Assembly: GCA_036881905.1 (NCBI GenBank)
Contig: JBAJNN010000006.1
Coordinates: forward strand, 18,893-82,892
DNA length: 64,000 nt
Origin: JBAJNN01 sp036881905
GTDB taxonomy: Bacteria > Pseudomonadota > Alphaproteobacteria > Rhizobiales > Im1
Direction of reading: 5' to 3'
The notes beneath the pieces were generated by a model that had not been told where the DNA came from, made no database searches, and saw only the letters and a list, made by a program, of their open reading frames with translations. Both the position numbers and the translations under genes were made by a program. Shown in pieces: positions 46,220 to 55,534 of the stretch; position 1 is the first letter of the stretch, and each line of letters begins with the position of its first letter.

Positions 46220-48487
46220 GTGATGGCCGTGCTCGCTACCGGCCCGCGGGTTCTGCTTCGGCGCTTGCGCGAGGCTATGGCGGAGCCTGGGATCGCGCAA
46301 AAGCGTCTGGACAGAATCGCCGCGCTCATCGCCTCCAACATGGTTGCCGAGGTGTGTTCGATCTATGTCATGCGCTCGGGCAATCTTTTAGAACTCTATG
46401 CCACCAGGGGCCTTAACCCCTCATCGGTACATCATGCGAAACTCGCGGTGGGCAAAGGTCTCGTCGGCCTGATCGCGGCCGAGGCGGAACTCCTTAATCT
46501 GCCGAACGCTCAAGGCCATCCGGCCTTCAAATATCTGCCCGGAACCGGCGAAGAAGCTTATCACTCCTTTCTCGGCGTCCCGATTTTGCGCGCCGGTCTG
46601 ACCCTTGGCGTTCTGGTCGTTCAAAATCGCACCTACCGCCAATATGACGAGGAGGAAGTCGAGGCCCTTCATATCACGGCCATGGTGCTGGCCGAAATTA
46701 TCGCCTCGGGAGAACTCGAGGACGTGGCTGCCGCCGTCCAAGCCGATGTCGCCCATTTACGCCCCCACCATCTCAAAGGAAAACCCCTGGTCGGCGGGAT
46801 CGCCCTCGGCCACGCCGTTCTGCATCAGCCGCGCGTGGTGGTGACCAGACTCATTGCGGACGATGTTGCAACGGAACTCACACGGCTTGACCGGGCGATC
46901 AGGGCGTTGCGGCGCGCGGTGGATATTATGCTGTCACACCTCGATATGCCCCATGGTGGCGAACACCGCGAGGTGCTCGAGGCCTATCGTATGTTTGCCC
47001 ATGACCGCGGTTGGGTGAGCCGCATGCGCGAGACGGTGCGGACCGGTCTCACGGCGGAGGCGGCCGTCGAGCGCGTCCAGAGCGATACCCGCGCTCGGAT
47101 GATGCGCCTGAAAGACCCTTATCTGCGTGAGCGGATGCACGATCTCGACGATGTGGCCAATCGTCTGCTGCGGACGCTGACCGGCCAGACCCGCACTGCC
47201 GCTACGGGCCTGTTGCCGAAGGACGCCATTGTCGTGGCGCGGACCATGGGACCGGCGGAGCTACTTGACTATGATCGCGCCAAACTGCGTGGCGTCGCGC
47301 TGGAAGAAGCCGGCGAAACCAGCCATGTCGCCATTGTGGCCGATGCTCTCAACATTCCTCTTGTCGGTCAGGCCAGCGGTCTTTCGGATATCGCCGACAC
47401 AGGCAACCCCATCATTATCGACGGTGGCGATGGGACAATTCACCTGCGCCCGTCGCGGGATATTGAACGAGTCTACACAGAGAAGGTTCGTTTCTACGCC
47501 AAACGTCACCGGCAATATTTGAAGCTGCGCGACCGACCGGCCCTCACCCGCGACGGCAAGCACATTCATTTGTCGATCAATGCCGGGCTTTTAGTCGATT
47601 TGCCGCATCTTCTTGATTCCAAGGCGGATGGAATCGGTCTGTTCCGGACCGAACTCCAATTTATGATCTCATCCAGATTTCCGCGCATGGGTGAACAGGT
47701 CAGACATTATCGCGCCGTATTCGACGCCGCGAAGGGACGCCCCGTGGTGTTTCGCTCGCTTGACATCGGCGCCGACAAGGTCCTGCCGTATTTGCGGAAA
47801 CCGCATGAGGAGAACCCGGCTCTCGGCTGGCGCGCCCTGCGCATGGCCCTCGACCGGCCGGCGTTGATGGCGTTGCAATTGCGCGCCTTGCTCAAAGCCG
47901 CGGGTGGGCAAGAACTCAACCTTATGTTCCCCATGGTGGCACAGGTTGATGAATTTCGCCAGGCACGGACGATGGTTGAAAAAACGCGGCGCTTTCTTGA
48001 CCGGCACGGACATCGAACCCCGAAGACCATTCGCCTCGGCGCAATGATCGAGGTCCCCTCAATCCTGTGGCAACTTGACCATCTTCTGGCGCTCACCGAT
48101 TTTATTTCCATCGGCTCCAATGATCTAATGCAGTTTCTGTTCGCTAGTGATCGTGGCAATCCACGGTTGGTCAATCGCTATGATTCGTTGAGCCCGACGA
48201 TGCTGCGAGTGATTCGCCACATAATAGTGACAGCACGGCGGTTCGATACTCCAGTCCATCTATGTGGCGAGATGGCTGGGCATCCTTTGGAGGCGATGGC
48301 GCTCATCGGGCTTGGCCTCACCTCAATCTCAATGGCGGCGTCCGCGATCGGACCGGTTAAAGCCCTGATTCTTGGCCTTGACTCCGGGCGGTTGCACAAC
48401 TTTCTTCTGCCGCTTCTCGACGCCGACGAGCCCAGCCTGCGCCCGCGGCTTGCGGCGTTTGCCGATAAATTCAACCTTGCGGTGTGA
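46220..48487 (+). CDS. ptsP: PEP-protein phosphotransferase, nitrogen PTS (EI-Ntr)
   Basis: Takes phosphate from PEP and passes it to NPr in the nitrogen-related PTS. Seen in 755 residues: N-terminal GAF domain (about 15-165) that senses glutamine or related signals in the family, then enzyme I with the active His in EAGETSHVAIVADALNIPLV, GIGLFRTELQFM, RSLDIGADKVLPYL and LMFPMVAQVDEFRQA. It follows lysC with an 84-base gap. Confidence 0.95.
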   Translation: MMAVLATGPRVLLRRLREAMAEPGIAQKRLDRIAALIASNMVAEVCSIYVMRSGNLLELYATRGLNPSSVHHAKLAVGKGLVGLIAAEAELLNLPNAQGHPAFKYLPGTGEEAYHSFLGVPILRAGLTLGVLVVQNRTYRQYDEEEVEALHITAMVLAEIIASGELEDVAAAVQADVAHLRPHHLKGKPLVGGIALGHAVLHQPRVVVTRLIADDVATELTRLDRAIRALRRAVDIMLSHLDMPHGGEHREVLEAYRMFAHDRGWVSRMRETVRTGLTAEAAVERVQSDTRARMMRLKDPYLRERMHDLDDVANRLLRTLTGQTRTAATGLLPKDAIVVARTMGPAELLDYDRAKLRGVALEEAGETSHVAIVADALNIPLVGQASGLSDIADTGNPIIIDGGDGTIHLRPSRDIERVYTEKVRFYAKRHRQYLKLRDRPALTRDGKHIHLSINAGLLVDLPHLLDSKADGIGLFRTELQFMISSRFPRMGEQVRHYRAVFDAAKGRPVVFRSLDIGADKVLPYLRKPHEENPALGWRALRMALDRPALMALQLRALLKAAGGQELNLMFPMVAQVDEFRQARTMVEKTRRFLDRHGHRTPKTIRLGAMIEVPSILWQLDHLLALTDFISIGSNDLMQFLFASDRGNPRLVNRYDSLSPTMLRVIRHIIVTARRFDTPVHLCGEMAGHPLEAMALIGLGLTSISMAASAIGPVKALILGLDSGRLHNFLLPLLDADEPSLRPRLAAFADKFNLAV

Positions 48488-48618
48488 GGCTTAAGGCGCG
48501 TTCACCTCTCGCTTACCTTTACGCGCCACTGTGGGGCGCCAAGGCTGTTTCGGGCCGCATAATGACCGAGAATTGGGAATCCATACCGCATATTCCGTGA
48601 GAAGACGTAAACAAGCCC

Positions 48619-49362
48619 ATGAATCCCGTCGATCAGAATTCCACGCATGGAAGGCAACCAATCTCGGCCGCCACTCGTTGCAAAAGTCCTGGCTTCACGG
48701 CCAATCCGGCCGGAGAGGTCGGTTGGTTCCTCAAGCGCGAGCGTAAGCGATATGGGTGCTCGCTCAAAGCCGCTGCACAGGCGGTGGGCATTCATCCCCG
48801 TTACCTTACTGCCATCGAAAATGGAAAGATTGCACGCCTGCCCGAGAACAACGAGGTCGTGCGCTATGTCTGCATTTATGCGCGCTATCTCGGTTTCGAG
48901 CCTGAACCTCTTGCACGCCATTATCTTTCCATATTGGGATGTGCGCAAAAAGGCGAGGGTTATGGGCGGGCATCCAGACTCCCTCATGGTTCGGCAAAAA
49001 TCGGGTTATTCTCTGAAACCCATTCCGGATGGGAAGGTTTTCTGAGCTGGGGAATTGTCGTTCTGGCCGTCTTTATCGGTGCGCTCAACGCCATCACACA
49101 ACCCACTACAGGCGGTGCAACGCCGCCATGGCGACAAACGCAAGACGGTTTTGTTCCCCAAGGTAGCGATTCCCTCACCTCCGCCGACCGCGCCTTGGAC
49201 AATGGCCTTGATCCCAGTCACCCCGCGCAGCTGAGCCACCGTGACGAATTTGTGGCGTCGATTCTTCGCACTGTGCCGGTTTCCGACAGGCCAGAATCGC
49301 CCATATTGGCAAACCTTGAAATACCGGCGGAGCGTCCGCATCTCACGGGCGCGGGTGAATAA
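48619..49362 (+). CDS. RodZ-like HTH membrane protein, short form
   Basis: 247 residues: an HTH_25-type Xre domain (about 33-105, with GWFLKRERKRYGCSLKAAA and IHPRYLTAIENGK), a single membrane helix (about 137-155, LSWGIVVLAVFIGALNAI), and about 90 polar residues. RodZ proteins link MreB to the wall machinery, but the usual C-terminal DUF4115 domain is absent, so the function may differ. It lies between ptsP and prfA. Confidence 0.75.
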   Translation: MNPVDQNSTHGRQPISAATRCKSPGFTANPAGEVGWFLKRERKRYGCSLKAAAQAVGIHPRYLTAIENGKIARLPENNEVVRYVCIYARYLGFEPEPLARHYLSILGCAQKGEGYGRASRLPHGSAKIGLFSETHSGWEGFLSWGIVVLAVFIGALNAITQPTTGGATPPWRQTQDGFVPQGSDSLTSADRALDNGLDPSHPAQLSHRDEFVASILRTVPVSDRPESPILANLEIPAERPHLTGAGE

Positions 49363-49468
49363 TCCGCCTTTTGTGCTATCCTGCGACAATGTAAGGTCCT
49401 TGCTCAAAGGACAAGCGCGCCGCAGTGAAGGGGTTTGCCCGCAACGGATCATGGACCCTTGACCGGTT

Positions 49469-50608
49469 ATGGATTGCAGTATGCTGGAGAATGACAAGCT
49501 TAAGCGGATGATGTCGCGATTCCGCGATATTGAAGCTAAGCTTTCAACAAGCTCCGACAGGGAAGAATTCATTCGGCTTTCCAAGGAATATGCCGAAATC
49601 GAGCCCATCGCCAACGCCTTCGAGGCGCTGTGCGAGGCAAACCGCGAACGGGCGGCTTTGCGGGATATGGCGACGCAGACCGATGATGCCGCATTTGCCG
49701 AACTTGCGCGCCAGGAGATAGAGACCGTGGACAAGCGCATGAACGCGCTGGCGGATGAACTTAAACTCTTGCTCCTGCCGAAGGACAAGGCCGACAACAG
49801 GAATATTATTCTGGAAATCCGCGCCGGAACCGGCGGCAACGAGGCGGCCTTGTTTGCGGGCGACCTGTTTCGCATGTATCAACGCTATGCCGACCTCAAG
49901 GGCTGGACGGTGGAGGTCTTGTCGGCAAGCGAGGCCGAAATCGGTGGGTACAGGGAGATTTGCGCGGCCGTCAGCGGGGAAGATGTGTTCTCGCGGCTGA
50001 AATATGAATCGGGCGTCCATCGCGTGCAGCGCGTGCCTGCGACCGAATCCCAGGGTCGTATCCACACCTCCGCCGCAACGGTTGCCATATTGCCCGAGCC
50101 GGAAGAATTCGACATCGAGATTGCGGACAAGGATCTGCGTATTGACGTTTTTCGCTCAAGCGGCCCGGGAGGCCAGTCCGTCAACACCACCGACAGCGCG
50201 GTGAGGATAACGCATCTTCCGACCGGCATTGTCGTTAGCCAGCAAGACGAGAAATCGCAACATAAAAACCGCGCCAGAGCCATGAAAGTGCTGCGGGCGC
50301 GTCTTTACGAGCGCGAGCGCGAGCGCCTGGATGCCGAACGCTCCGCCGCGCGTCGCGGGCAGGTCGGGTCCGGCGACCGATCGGAGCGGATCCGCACCTA
50401 TAATTTTCCGCAAGGCCGCGTCAGCGATCACAGAATTAATCTGACGCTCTACAAACTTCAGCAGGTTTTGTCGGGCGAGGCGCTCGATGAAATCATCGAA
50501 TCCCTAGTGACGCACTATCGCGCTCAGATCCTGGCCGCGCAAGGATTATCGATCATTTCCACGGGCTTGCGCGATGATTCCCCGATCGCTCACGGGAAGG
50601 GTGAATGA
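49469..50608 (+). CDS. prfA: Peptide chain release factor 1
   Basis: Reads UAA and UAG and releases the peptide. Seen in 379 residues: EIRAGTGGNEAALFAGDLFR, the anticodon-like recognition region with HRVQRVPATESQGRIHTS (PAT form), and the catalytic GGQ in SSGPGGQSVNTTDSAVR. It overlaps prmC, its methylase, by 4 bases. An in-frame ATG at 49481 is another possible start. Confidence 0.97.
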   Translation: MDCSMLENDKLKRMMSRFRDIEAKLSTSSDREEFIRLSKEYAEIEPIANAFEALCEANRERAALRDMATQTDDAAFAELARQEIETVDKRMNALADELKLLLLPKDKADNRNIILEIRAGTGGNEAALFAGDLFRMYQRYADLKGWTVEVLSASEAEIGGYREICAAVSGEDVFSRLKYESGVHRVQRVPATESQGRIHTSAATVAILPEPEEFDIEIADKDLRIDVFRSSGPGGQSVNTTDSAVRITHLPTGIVVSQQDEKSQHKNRARAMKVLRARLYERERERLDAERSAARRGQVGSGDRSERIRTYNFPQGRVSDHRINLTLYKLQQVLSGEALDEIIESLVTHYRAQILAAQGLSIISTGLRDDSPIAHGKGE

Positions 50609-51540
50609 TGGGTGTGACCGTTGAGCAAGTCAGAGGGATGGGTGTGCGCGTGACAACAGAGCAGGCGCCGTCGGATTTAAACGGGCTTTACCGTCTGGCG
50701 CGAACGCAGCTGAGGCAGGCTGCCTTGACAACGGCCGACCTCGACGCGCGTCTTCTTGTTTGCGCCGCTCTTGGCGAGGACCGGATGAGTATTCTACGTT
50801 ATCCCGACCGCCCGGTCAGCCGCGAGGAATGCGACCATTGCGCCGGCCTGATCGCGCGGCGTCTTTCGGGAGAGCCGGTCTCACGCATTCTCAATAAACG
50901 CGAATTCTGGGGCCTGCCATTTGCATTGAGTCCGGCAACGCTCGATCCGCGCCCCGATACCGAAACCATTGTCGCCGAGACGCTTGAACTCCTGTCCCGT
51001 CAATCGCCACGACGACCGAAACCCCGTATCCTCGATCTCGGGACGGGAAGCGGGTGCATCCTGCTGGCGCTGTTGCACAGCCTGTCCGATGCCTGGGGCG
51101 TCGGCACCGATCGCTCACACCAAGCAATTGCCACCGCGCATGACAACAGTGTAAGGCTCGGTCTCAAGGCACGTGCGTCTTTTGTCTGCTGCGACTGGGA
51201 TGGCGCGGTAAACGGCCCTTTCGATGTCATTGTTGCCAATCCGCCTTACATTCCAACGGGTGATATTGCCAGGCTGATGCCGGAGGTTTTGAAATTCGAC
51301 CCGATCATGGCGCTTGATGGCGGGACAGATGGTCTTGCCGCCGCCCATCAAATCATCCCGATGGCATGGCAAAAGCTCCGCCCCGGCGGGTGGTTCGTCA
51401 TGGAAATTGGTGCGGGCCAGGCAAAACAGGTTTCGGCCTTGTTCAGCCAGACGGGGTTCCGGCCGGACCCCGCTATTTCGCCTCACAGGCGCGATTTAGC
51501 AGGCCATATCCGTGTGGTAACAATGCAACGACCTGCATAA
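50605..51540 (+). CDS. prmC: Release-factor glutamine methyltransferase
   Basis: Methylates the glutamine of the GGQ motif in release factors. Seen in 311 residues: LSGEPVSRILNKREFWGLPF, DPRPDTETIVAETLELL, SAM motif ILDLGTGSGCILLALL, and the catalytic IVANPPYIPTGDI. It has a start codon overlapping prfA (ATGA); a few N-terminal residues are uncertain because several ATG/GTG codons follow closely. Confidence 0.96.
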   Translation: MMGVTVEQVRGMGVRVTTEQAPSDLNGLYRLARTQLRQAALTTADLDARLLVCAALGEDRMSILRYPDRPVSREECDHCAGLIARRLSGEPVSRILNKREFWGLPFALSPATLDPRPDTETIVAETLELLSRQSPRRPKPRILDLGTGSGCILLALLHSLSDAWGVGTDRSHQAIATAHDNSVRLGLKARASFVCCDWDGAVNGPFDVIVANPPYIPTGDIARLMPEVLKFDPIMALDGGTDGLAAAHQIIPMAWQKLRPGGWFVMEIGAGQAKQVSALFSQTGFRPDPAISPHRRDLAGHIRVVTMQRPA

Positions 51541-52091
51541 AATTCTTGGTTTAATGAAAATGAAACTTGAAAACCGTCCATAAATCACTACATTGGCAGC
51601 GAGAGAGTTGGAGATCAGAGTAACCGAGTCAGTCTCCGGAAGGTCGATTCCGAGCCATGCGCAGCTGTAGGGGCTGTCGTTTGCAGAGTTTGAGGCCTCA
51701 CTCTTTCAGCCTTGATGCGGTTGTTTTGATCTCCCCTGATCATCCCTTTGGCGACAGATTTCGCGGCGTTTCCGTGTGAAAACGGAAGCCGGCCCTCAGA
51801 CCGCTGTTTTGGTGTGGTCTCGGGAGAAGGCCAAGCAGAGCTTATACTGTCATCGTAGTGTCTTTGAGGTGCCGCAGGGCTTTTTCGGGAATATTCGAGT
51901 CCAGTGTTGGCCTCAACCCCCCGACGGAACGTGATGGTCGGCATGGAGCCGACCAGAGACAAATTCTGTCCTTTGCGCTGCGGTAAGATATAATGGCGTA
52001 ACTGGCCGTGCCGGAAGTCACGAATTGAGGCAAAGAGCCGCATACGGGGTCTTGACCTTGAGAGTTACAGTGTTAACCCGAAATTATTATC
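51541..52091. other. Long intergenic region between prmC and DUF4167 gene
   Basis: About 550 bases with no recognisable gene. A minus-strand frame (51615-52043) is open, but its translation shows no domain pattern and the other frames are equally unremarkable. A hairpin TTCCGT-GTGAAA-ACGGAA lies near 51770-51787. It may carry a long leader, an unrecognised small RNA, or the remains of a gene. Confidence 0.4.
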
Positions 52092-52835
52092 ATGAATGAG
52101 CCTTTCAAATCCATGAGACACGTTCAACAAAACAAGCGTTCGCGCAGCAGGGGCCGGCGCCAGCCAAACCCGTCCGGTCAGGTGTTTGAATCAAGCGGTC
52201 CGAATGTGAAAATCCGGGGCACAGCGTCGCATATTTCCGAAAAATACCTTAATCTCGGTCGGGACGCTCAGTCTTGTGGAGATAGCGTCGCTGCGGAAAA
52301 TTTCTTCCAGCATGCCGAGCACTATTCCCGCATCATCGCCACTGCACAGCTCCCCTGCACGCAACGTAAATCTCTATACCCTCCCCGCGTGGAAATCGCG
52401 CCGCACTATCAATACACCAATGATGATGAAACGGCAGATCATGCCGGGCCCGATAATGCGGCGGTCAGTGTCGGTAATGGTGAAGTGAACACAGTAGGCG
52501 ACAGTGACTGGAACCAGTCCCCCGAGATAGCGACTCCGGACGATAACGTGGCAGTGGTTCAAAAACAACCGGCCGAGGGTAAGGATGAGTCGCACCAGCA
52601 GATGGTTCTCGCCGATGAGGGTAGAGCTGATGCAAAACCGGTTCGCACGATACGGCGTAGAATCATGCGCACGCGAACCACTAGGCGTCGCCCGGCTGCT
52701 CCGGTAGCCATCAGAAACAGGGCTAAAGGCAAGGCTGAAAATTCCGCGCCGAAAAAAAGCCTGGATGCGGATAGCGAGATCGGTACGATCCCCCGCGATA
52801 ATAACCGGGAAGATACTGTTCCGTTGTCCGGTTAA
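52092..52835 (+). CDS. DUF4167 domain protein
   Basis: 247 residues, basic and low-complexity outside the conserved N-terminus. Seen: the family core KIRGTASHISEKYLNLGRDA and DSVAAENFFQHAEHYSRII (about 37-80), then a disordered acidic and finally Arg/Lys-rich tail. DUF4167 proteins follow prfA-prmC throughout alphaproteobacteria; the function is not established, though the basic ends suggest nucleic-acid binding. Confidence 0.88.
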   Translation: MNEPFKSMRHVQQNKRSRSRGRRQPNPSGQVFESSGPNVKIRGTASHISEKYLNLGRDAQSCGDSVAAENFFQHAEHYSRIIATAQLPCTQRKSLYPPRVEIAPHYQYTNDDETADHAGPDNAAVSVGNGEVNTVGDSDWNQSPEIATPDDNVAVVQKQPAEGKDESHQQMVLADEGRADAKPVRTIRRRIMRTRTTRRRPAAPVAIRNRAKGKAENSAPKKSLDADSEIGTIPRDNNREDTVPLSG

Positions 52836-52950
52836 GGTATGGAACGGCCAGTTCCATCCTCCGCATAAAAGCAACCGAGCACTTTCGTCATCTTCCGGTT
52901 TGCGATGTCTCCTGCGGGGAGATACTTGCCTTTCCAGCGACGCGGTTTCT

Positions 52951-53062
52951 TAGAGCACCGTTTGATTCGATTGAATCGAACCGGCGCTCTTAAGCTCTTT
53001 ATTTCGTCCGTATAATCTTATTCGCCTCGGCTCTCGCCTGGCAAGCTCGGGTTATGCTCTAG
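52951..53062 (+). repeat. Bipartite palindromic repeat, copy 5
   Basis: Left half 52951-52991 is a palindrome (TAGAGCACCG ... GGCGCTCTTA), then AGCTCTTTATTTCG and a right half ending GGGTTATGCTCTAG. It is a near match, inverted, to 22998-23113. Its CTAG end supplies the TAG stop of parB (53059-53061). Confidence 0.85.
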
Positions 53063-53976
53063 CCCCGACGACTGAGGCGATGGCACAAATCAAGGAGCTG
53101 TTCGCGATTACGGTAAGCGATGCGCAATTCTCCGCCATGGTCGCTCTTGCGACGAATTGAAACTCTAAGGCCCAGCGCTTGCGACAAACCACTTTCGAGA
53201 TTCGAGGCGTCGGGATATGCCGGCATGTCCGGTTTCAGGGCCAAATCCCCAGTCAACATGGTATCGCCCCTTTTCCTGTTGTTACGAACCAAGGTTTCGG
53301 TCTGTCTCACAGACAGATTCAGGGTAGTCACTTGATCGGCAAGAGCATCGGGATTTTGTGCCGCGGCCAGTGCGCGAGCATGCCCGGTTGTCAACACCTG
53401 GTTTTTCAGCATGCCGCGTATTTTATCGGAAAGCCCGAGAAGTCGGACGGTATTGGCTATGTGGCTGCGACTTTTGCCGAGCGTATCGGACAGTTGCTGC
53501 TGGGTATAATGATATTCATTCATGAGACGACGATAGCCCTGGGCTTCCTCCAACGGATCGAGGTCGGTACGTTGGATATTTTCCATGAGCGCAACTTCCA
53601 GAGCCTCGGCATTAGATAATTCGCGAATGATAACCGGAACCATTGAAAGCCCGGCCCTGCGAGCGGCGTACCAGCGCCGGTGTCCAGCGATAATCTCGCA
53701 ACGGGTGTCATGACCGGCCAGGTGACGCACAAGAAGGGGCTGCAACACCCCTTTGCCGCGCAAGGATTGGGTCAATTCTTCGAGTTGTTCTTCAGGGAAA
53801 TCGCTGCGTGGATTATTCGGACTGGGTTGCAAGGCCTCTACCGGCAACTGTTGCAAATCGCGGACAGGCTCGCGATCGGCTGGAAGCGGTTTACGCCCTT
53901 CGACCTCCTTGCCGATAAGGGCCGTCAGTCCACGACCCAACCGTTTTTTGCCATATTGCGTCATCTGCGTCCCCAT
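53059..53976 (-). CDS. parB: Chromosome-partitioning protein ParB
   Basis: CTP-dependent clamp that loads at parS and spreads near the origin. Seen in 305 residues: KRLGRGLTALIG, VEALQPSPNNPRSDFPEEQL, the CTP-binding region EIIAGHRRWYAARRAG and NIQRTDLDPLEEAQGYRRLM, the HTH LSDTLGKSRSHIANTVRLL, and the C-terminal dimerisation domain. It starts 18 bases after parA. Two perfect parS sites lie upstream. Confidence 0.97.
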   Translation of the reverse strand: MGTQMTQYGKKRLGRGLTALIGKEVEGRKPLPADREPVRDLQQLPVEALQPSPNNPRSDFPEEQLEELTQSLRGKGVLQPLLVRHLAGHDTRCEIIAGHRRWYAARRAGLSMVPVIIRELSNAEALEVALMENIQRTDLDPLEEAQGYRRLMNEYHYTQQQLSDTLGKSRSHIANTVRLLGLSDKIRGMLKNQVLTTGHARALAAAQNPDALADQVTTLNLSVRQTETLVRNNRKRGDTMLTGDLALKPDMPAYPDASNLESGLSQALGLRVSIRRKSDHGGELRIAYRNREQLLDLCHRLSRRG

Positions 53977-53994
53977 ATATAAATATCGTCGATG

Positions 53995-54873
53995 TCAGCG
54001 ACCCCGGCTTCCGGACGCCATGCGCAGGCCGCGTTCGCGCTGAATAATCTCCGCCGTAAGGCGAATATAGGCCTTTGAGCCTGCACATTTGTCGTCATAC
54101 AACAAAACCGGCCGGCCATGGGAGGGCGCTTCGCATACACGGATATTGCGCGGAATCGCGGTCTCATAAACGCGCCCGCCGAAAAACGCCCGAACATCTC
54201 GTTCAACCTGTTGCGACAGGCTGTTGCGGCGATCGAACATCGTCAGGACAATGCCTTGTACATTGAGCCGGGGATTGAGACTGCCACGCACATGCTCGAT
54301 CATTTCGACGAGCTGAGCAAGCCCCTCCAATGCGAAAAATTCACATTGCAAGGGAACGATAACCGCATCGGCGGCGCACAGGGCGTTGATCGTCAGCAGA
54401 TTTAACGACGGTGGACAATCGATCAGTATGTAGGAGTAGTCCCGCCGTGGATTCCTTGCCCGCGCTGAACGCGTCGCCATGGCGTCAATAGCTCCGGCTA
54501 GACGATGGGTTCGCCCGTCGGCCGAAGCCAGTTCAGACTCCAAACCGAGAAGATCCATCGTTGACGGCGCACAATCGAGCAAGGGGATGTCCGACTCGAG
54601 GATATTGTCTTCCAGCAGCGCTTCTCCCATAAAAGTGTGATGGATTGAAGCCCTGCCAGTCGCACGGTCCATGCCAAGCCCACTGCCGGCATTGCCTTGC
54701 GGATCGAGGTCGATGATAAGAACCCGCTCGCCCGTTGCGGCAAAGGCGGTACCGAGATTGATGGCGGTCGTCGTCTTCCCAACACCGCCTTTCTGGTTTG
54801 AAATCGCCAGCACCCGCGGAGAATCCAGCGATGCCATACCGTCATATCGTCTGTCACCGGCACAATCGGACAC
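53995..54873 (-). CDS. parA: Chromosome-partitioning ATPase ParA
   Basis: Walker-type ATPase that moves ParB-parS complexes. Seen in 292 residues: deviant Walker A ISNQKGGVGKTTTAINLG, VLIIDLDPQGNAGSGLG, ILIDCPPSLNLLTINAL, and QCEFFALEGLAQL. The start at 54873 overlaps the end of rsmG by 20 bases; an ATG at 54837 (MASLDSPRVLAISNQ) is equally good for the family. Confidence 0.97.
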   Translation of the reverse strand: MSDCAGDRRYDGMASLDSPRVLAISNQKGGVGKTTTAINLGTAFAATGERVLIIDLDPQGNAGSGLGMDRATGRASIHHTFMGEALLEDNILESDIPLLDCAPSTMDLLGLESELASADGRTHRLAGAIDAMATRSARARNPRRDYSYILIDCPPSLNLLTINALCAADAVIVPLQCEFFALEGLAQLVEMIEHVRGSLNPRLNVQGIVLTMFDRRNSLSQQVERDVRAFFGGRVYETAIPRNIRVCEAPSHGRPVLLYDDKCAGSKAYIRLTAEIIQRERGLRMASGSRGR

Positions 54874-55534
54874 GCGCCAGCCCCCTTACGATCAGGACAA
54901 AGCCTGAAGGCTCGACCGCGCTGGCACAGGATTGCGCATCGATAGTCCAGAACTGGGCAGCTTGCCTTAATTCCCTACCGAGATGCCGACCCTTCGGAAA
55001 CACTCCGACAGCTCCTCCCCCGATAAACCGCGCGGTCAGCTCAAACAATCGCGGCAATGGCGCCAAGGCTCGTGCACAGACAATATCGGGTTGACCACCG
55101 AGATCGTCGATTGTTATATTCTCCACTCGCGCGGCATGAAGTTCTGCCGGGACGTTCAAAAGACGCACCGCCTCACGCAAAAAGGCGCATTTCCTTTGAT
55201 TGCTCTCTACCAGATGAACTTTCACCCGCAGGCGGCCCGCCAAGGCAATTGCCAGAATGAGGCCTGGGATGCCCCCTCCACTGCCAACATCAAGGAGGAT
55301 TCGGGTTGTCCGAGGGATATAACGCAGAAGCTGTAGACTATCCGCGACATGGCGCGACCATATGGCAGGCACTGTGGCCGAGCCGACCAGACAGGCCGCT
55401 TGATTCCATTGTTTCAGCAGGCGGACAAAGCGATCCAGAGTTTCGGTTGTTTCACGTGAAACACCAAAAGCATCGGCCATTGCTTCCGCAGTGGTCAGAG
55501 GCGGAAAAGATGAGTTCCGCGCTTTCGTCATCAT
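54854..55534 (-). CDS. rsmG: 16S rRNA (guanine-N7) methyltransferase
   Basis: Methylates G527 of 16S rRNA. Seen in 226 residues: a FGVSRETTETLDRFVRLLKQ start, WSRHVADSLQLL, SAM motif LDVGSGGGIPGLILAI, and the ARALAPLPRLFEL region. It overlaps mnmG by 4 bases. The codons for GVSRET are part of a perfect parS site. Confidence 0.96.
   Translation of the reverse strand: MMTKARNSSFPPLTTAEAMADAFGVSRETTETLDRFVRLLKQWNQAACLVGSATVPAIWSRHVADSLQLLRYIPRTTRILLDVGSGGGIPGLILAIALAGRLRVKVHLVESNQRKCAFLREAVRLLNVPAELHAARVENITIDDLGGQPDIVCARALAPLPRLFELTARFIGGGAVGVFPKGRHLGRELRQAAQFWTIDAQSCASAVEPSGFVLIVRGLARVRLCR
55448..55463. other. parS: parS site 1 (inside rsmG)
   Basis: TGTTTCACGTGAAACA, a perfect 16-base parS palindrome, lies near the 5' end of rsmG, about 1.5 kb from parB. 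This is the canonical ParB nucleation sequence. Confidence 0.95.

Noticed and set aside
51615..52043. Minus-strand 142-codon frame as a gene
   Set aside because: No start signal, no conserved motif, and codon pattern unlike neighbours; left as unexplained gap.
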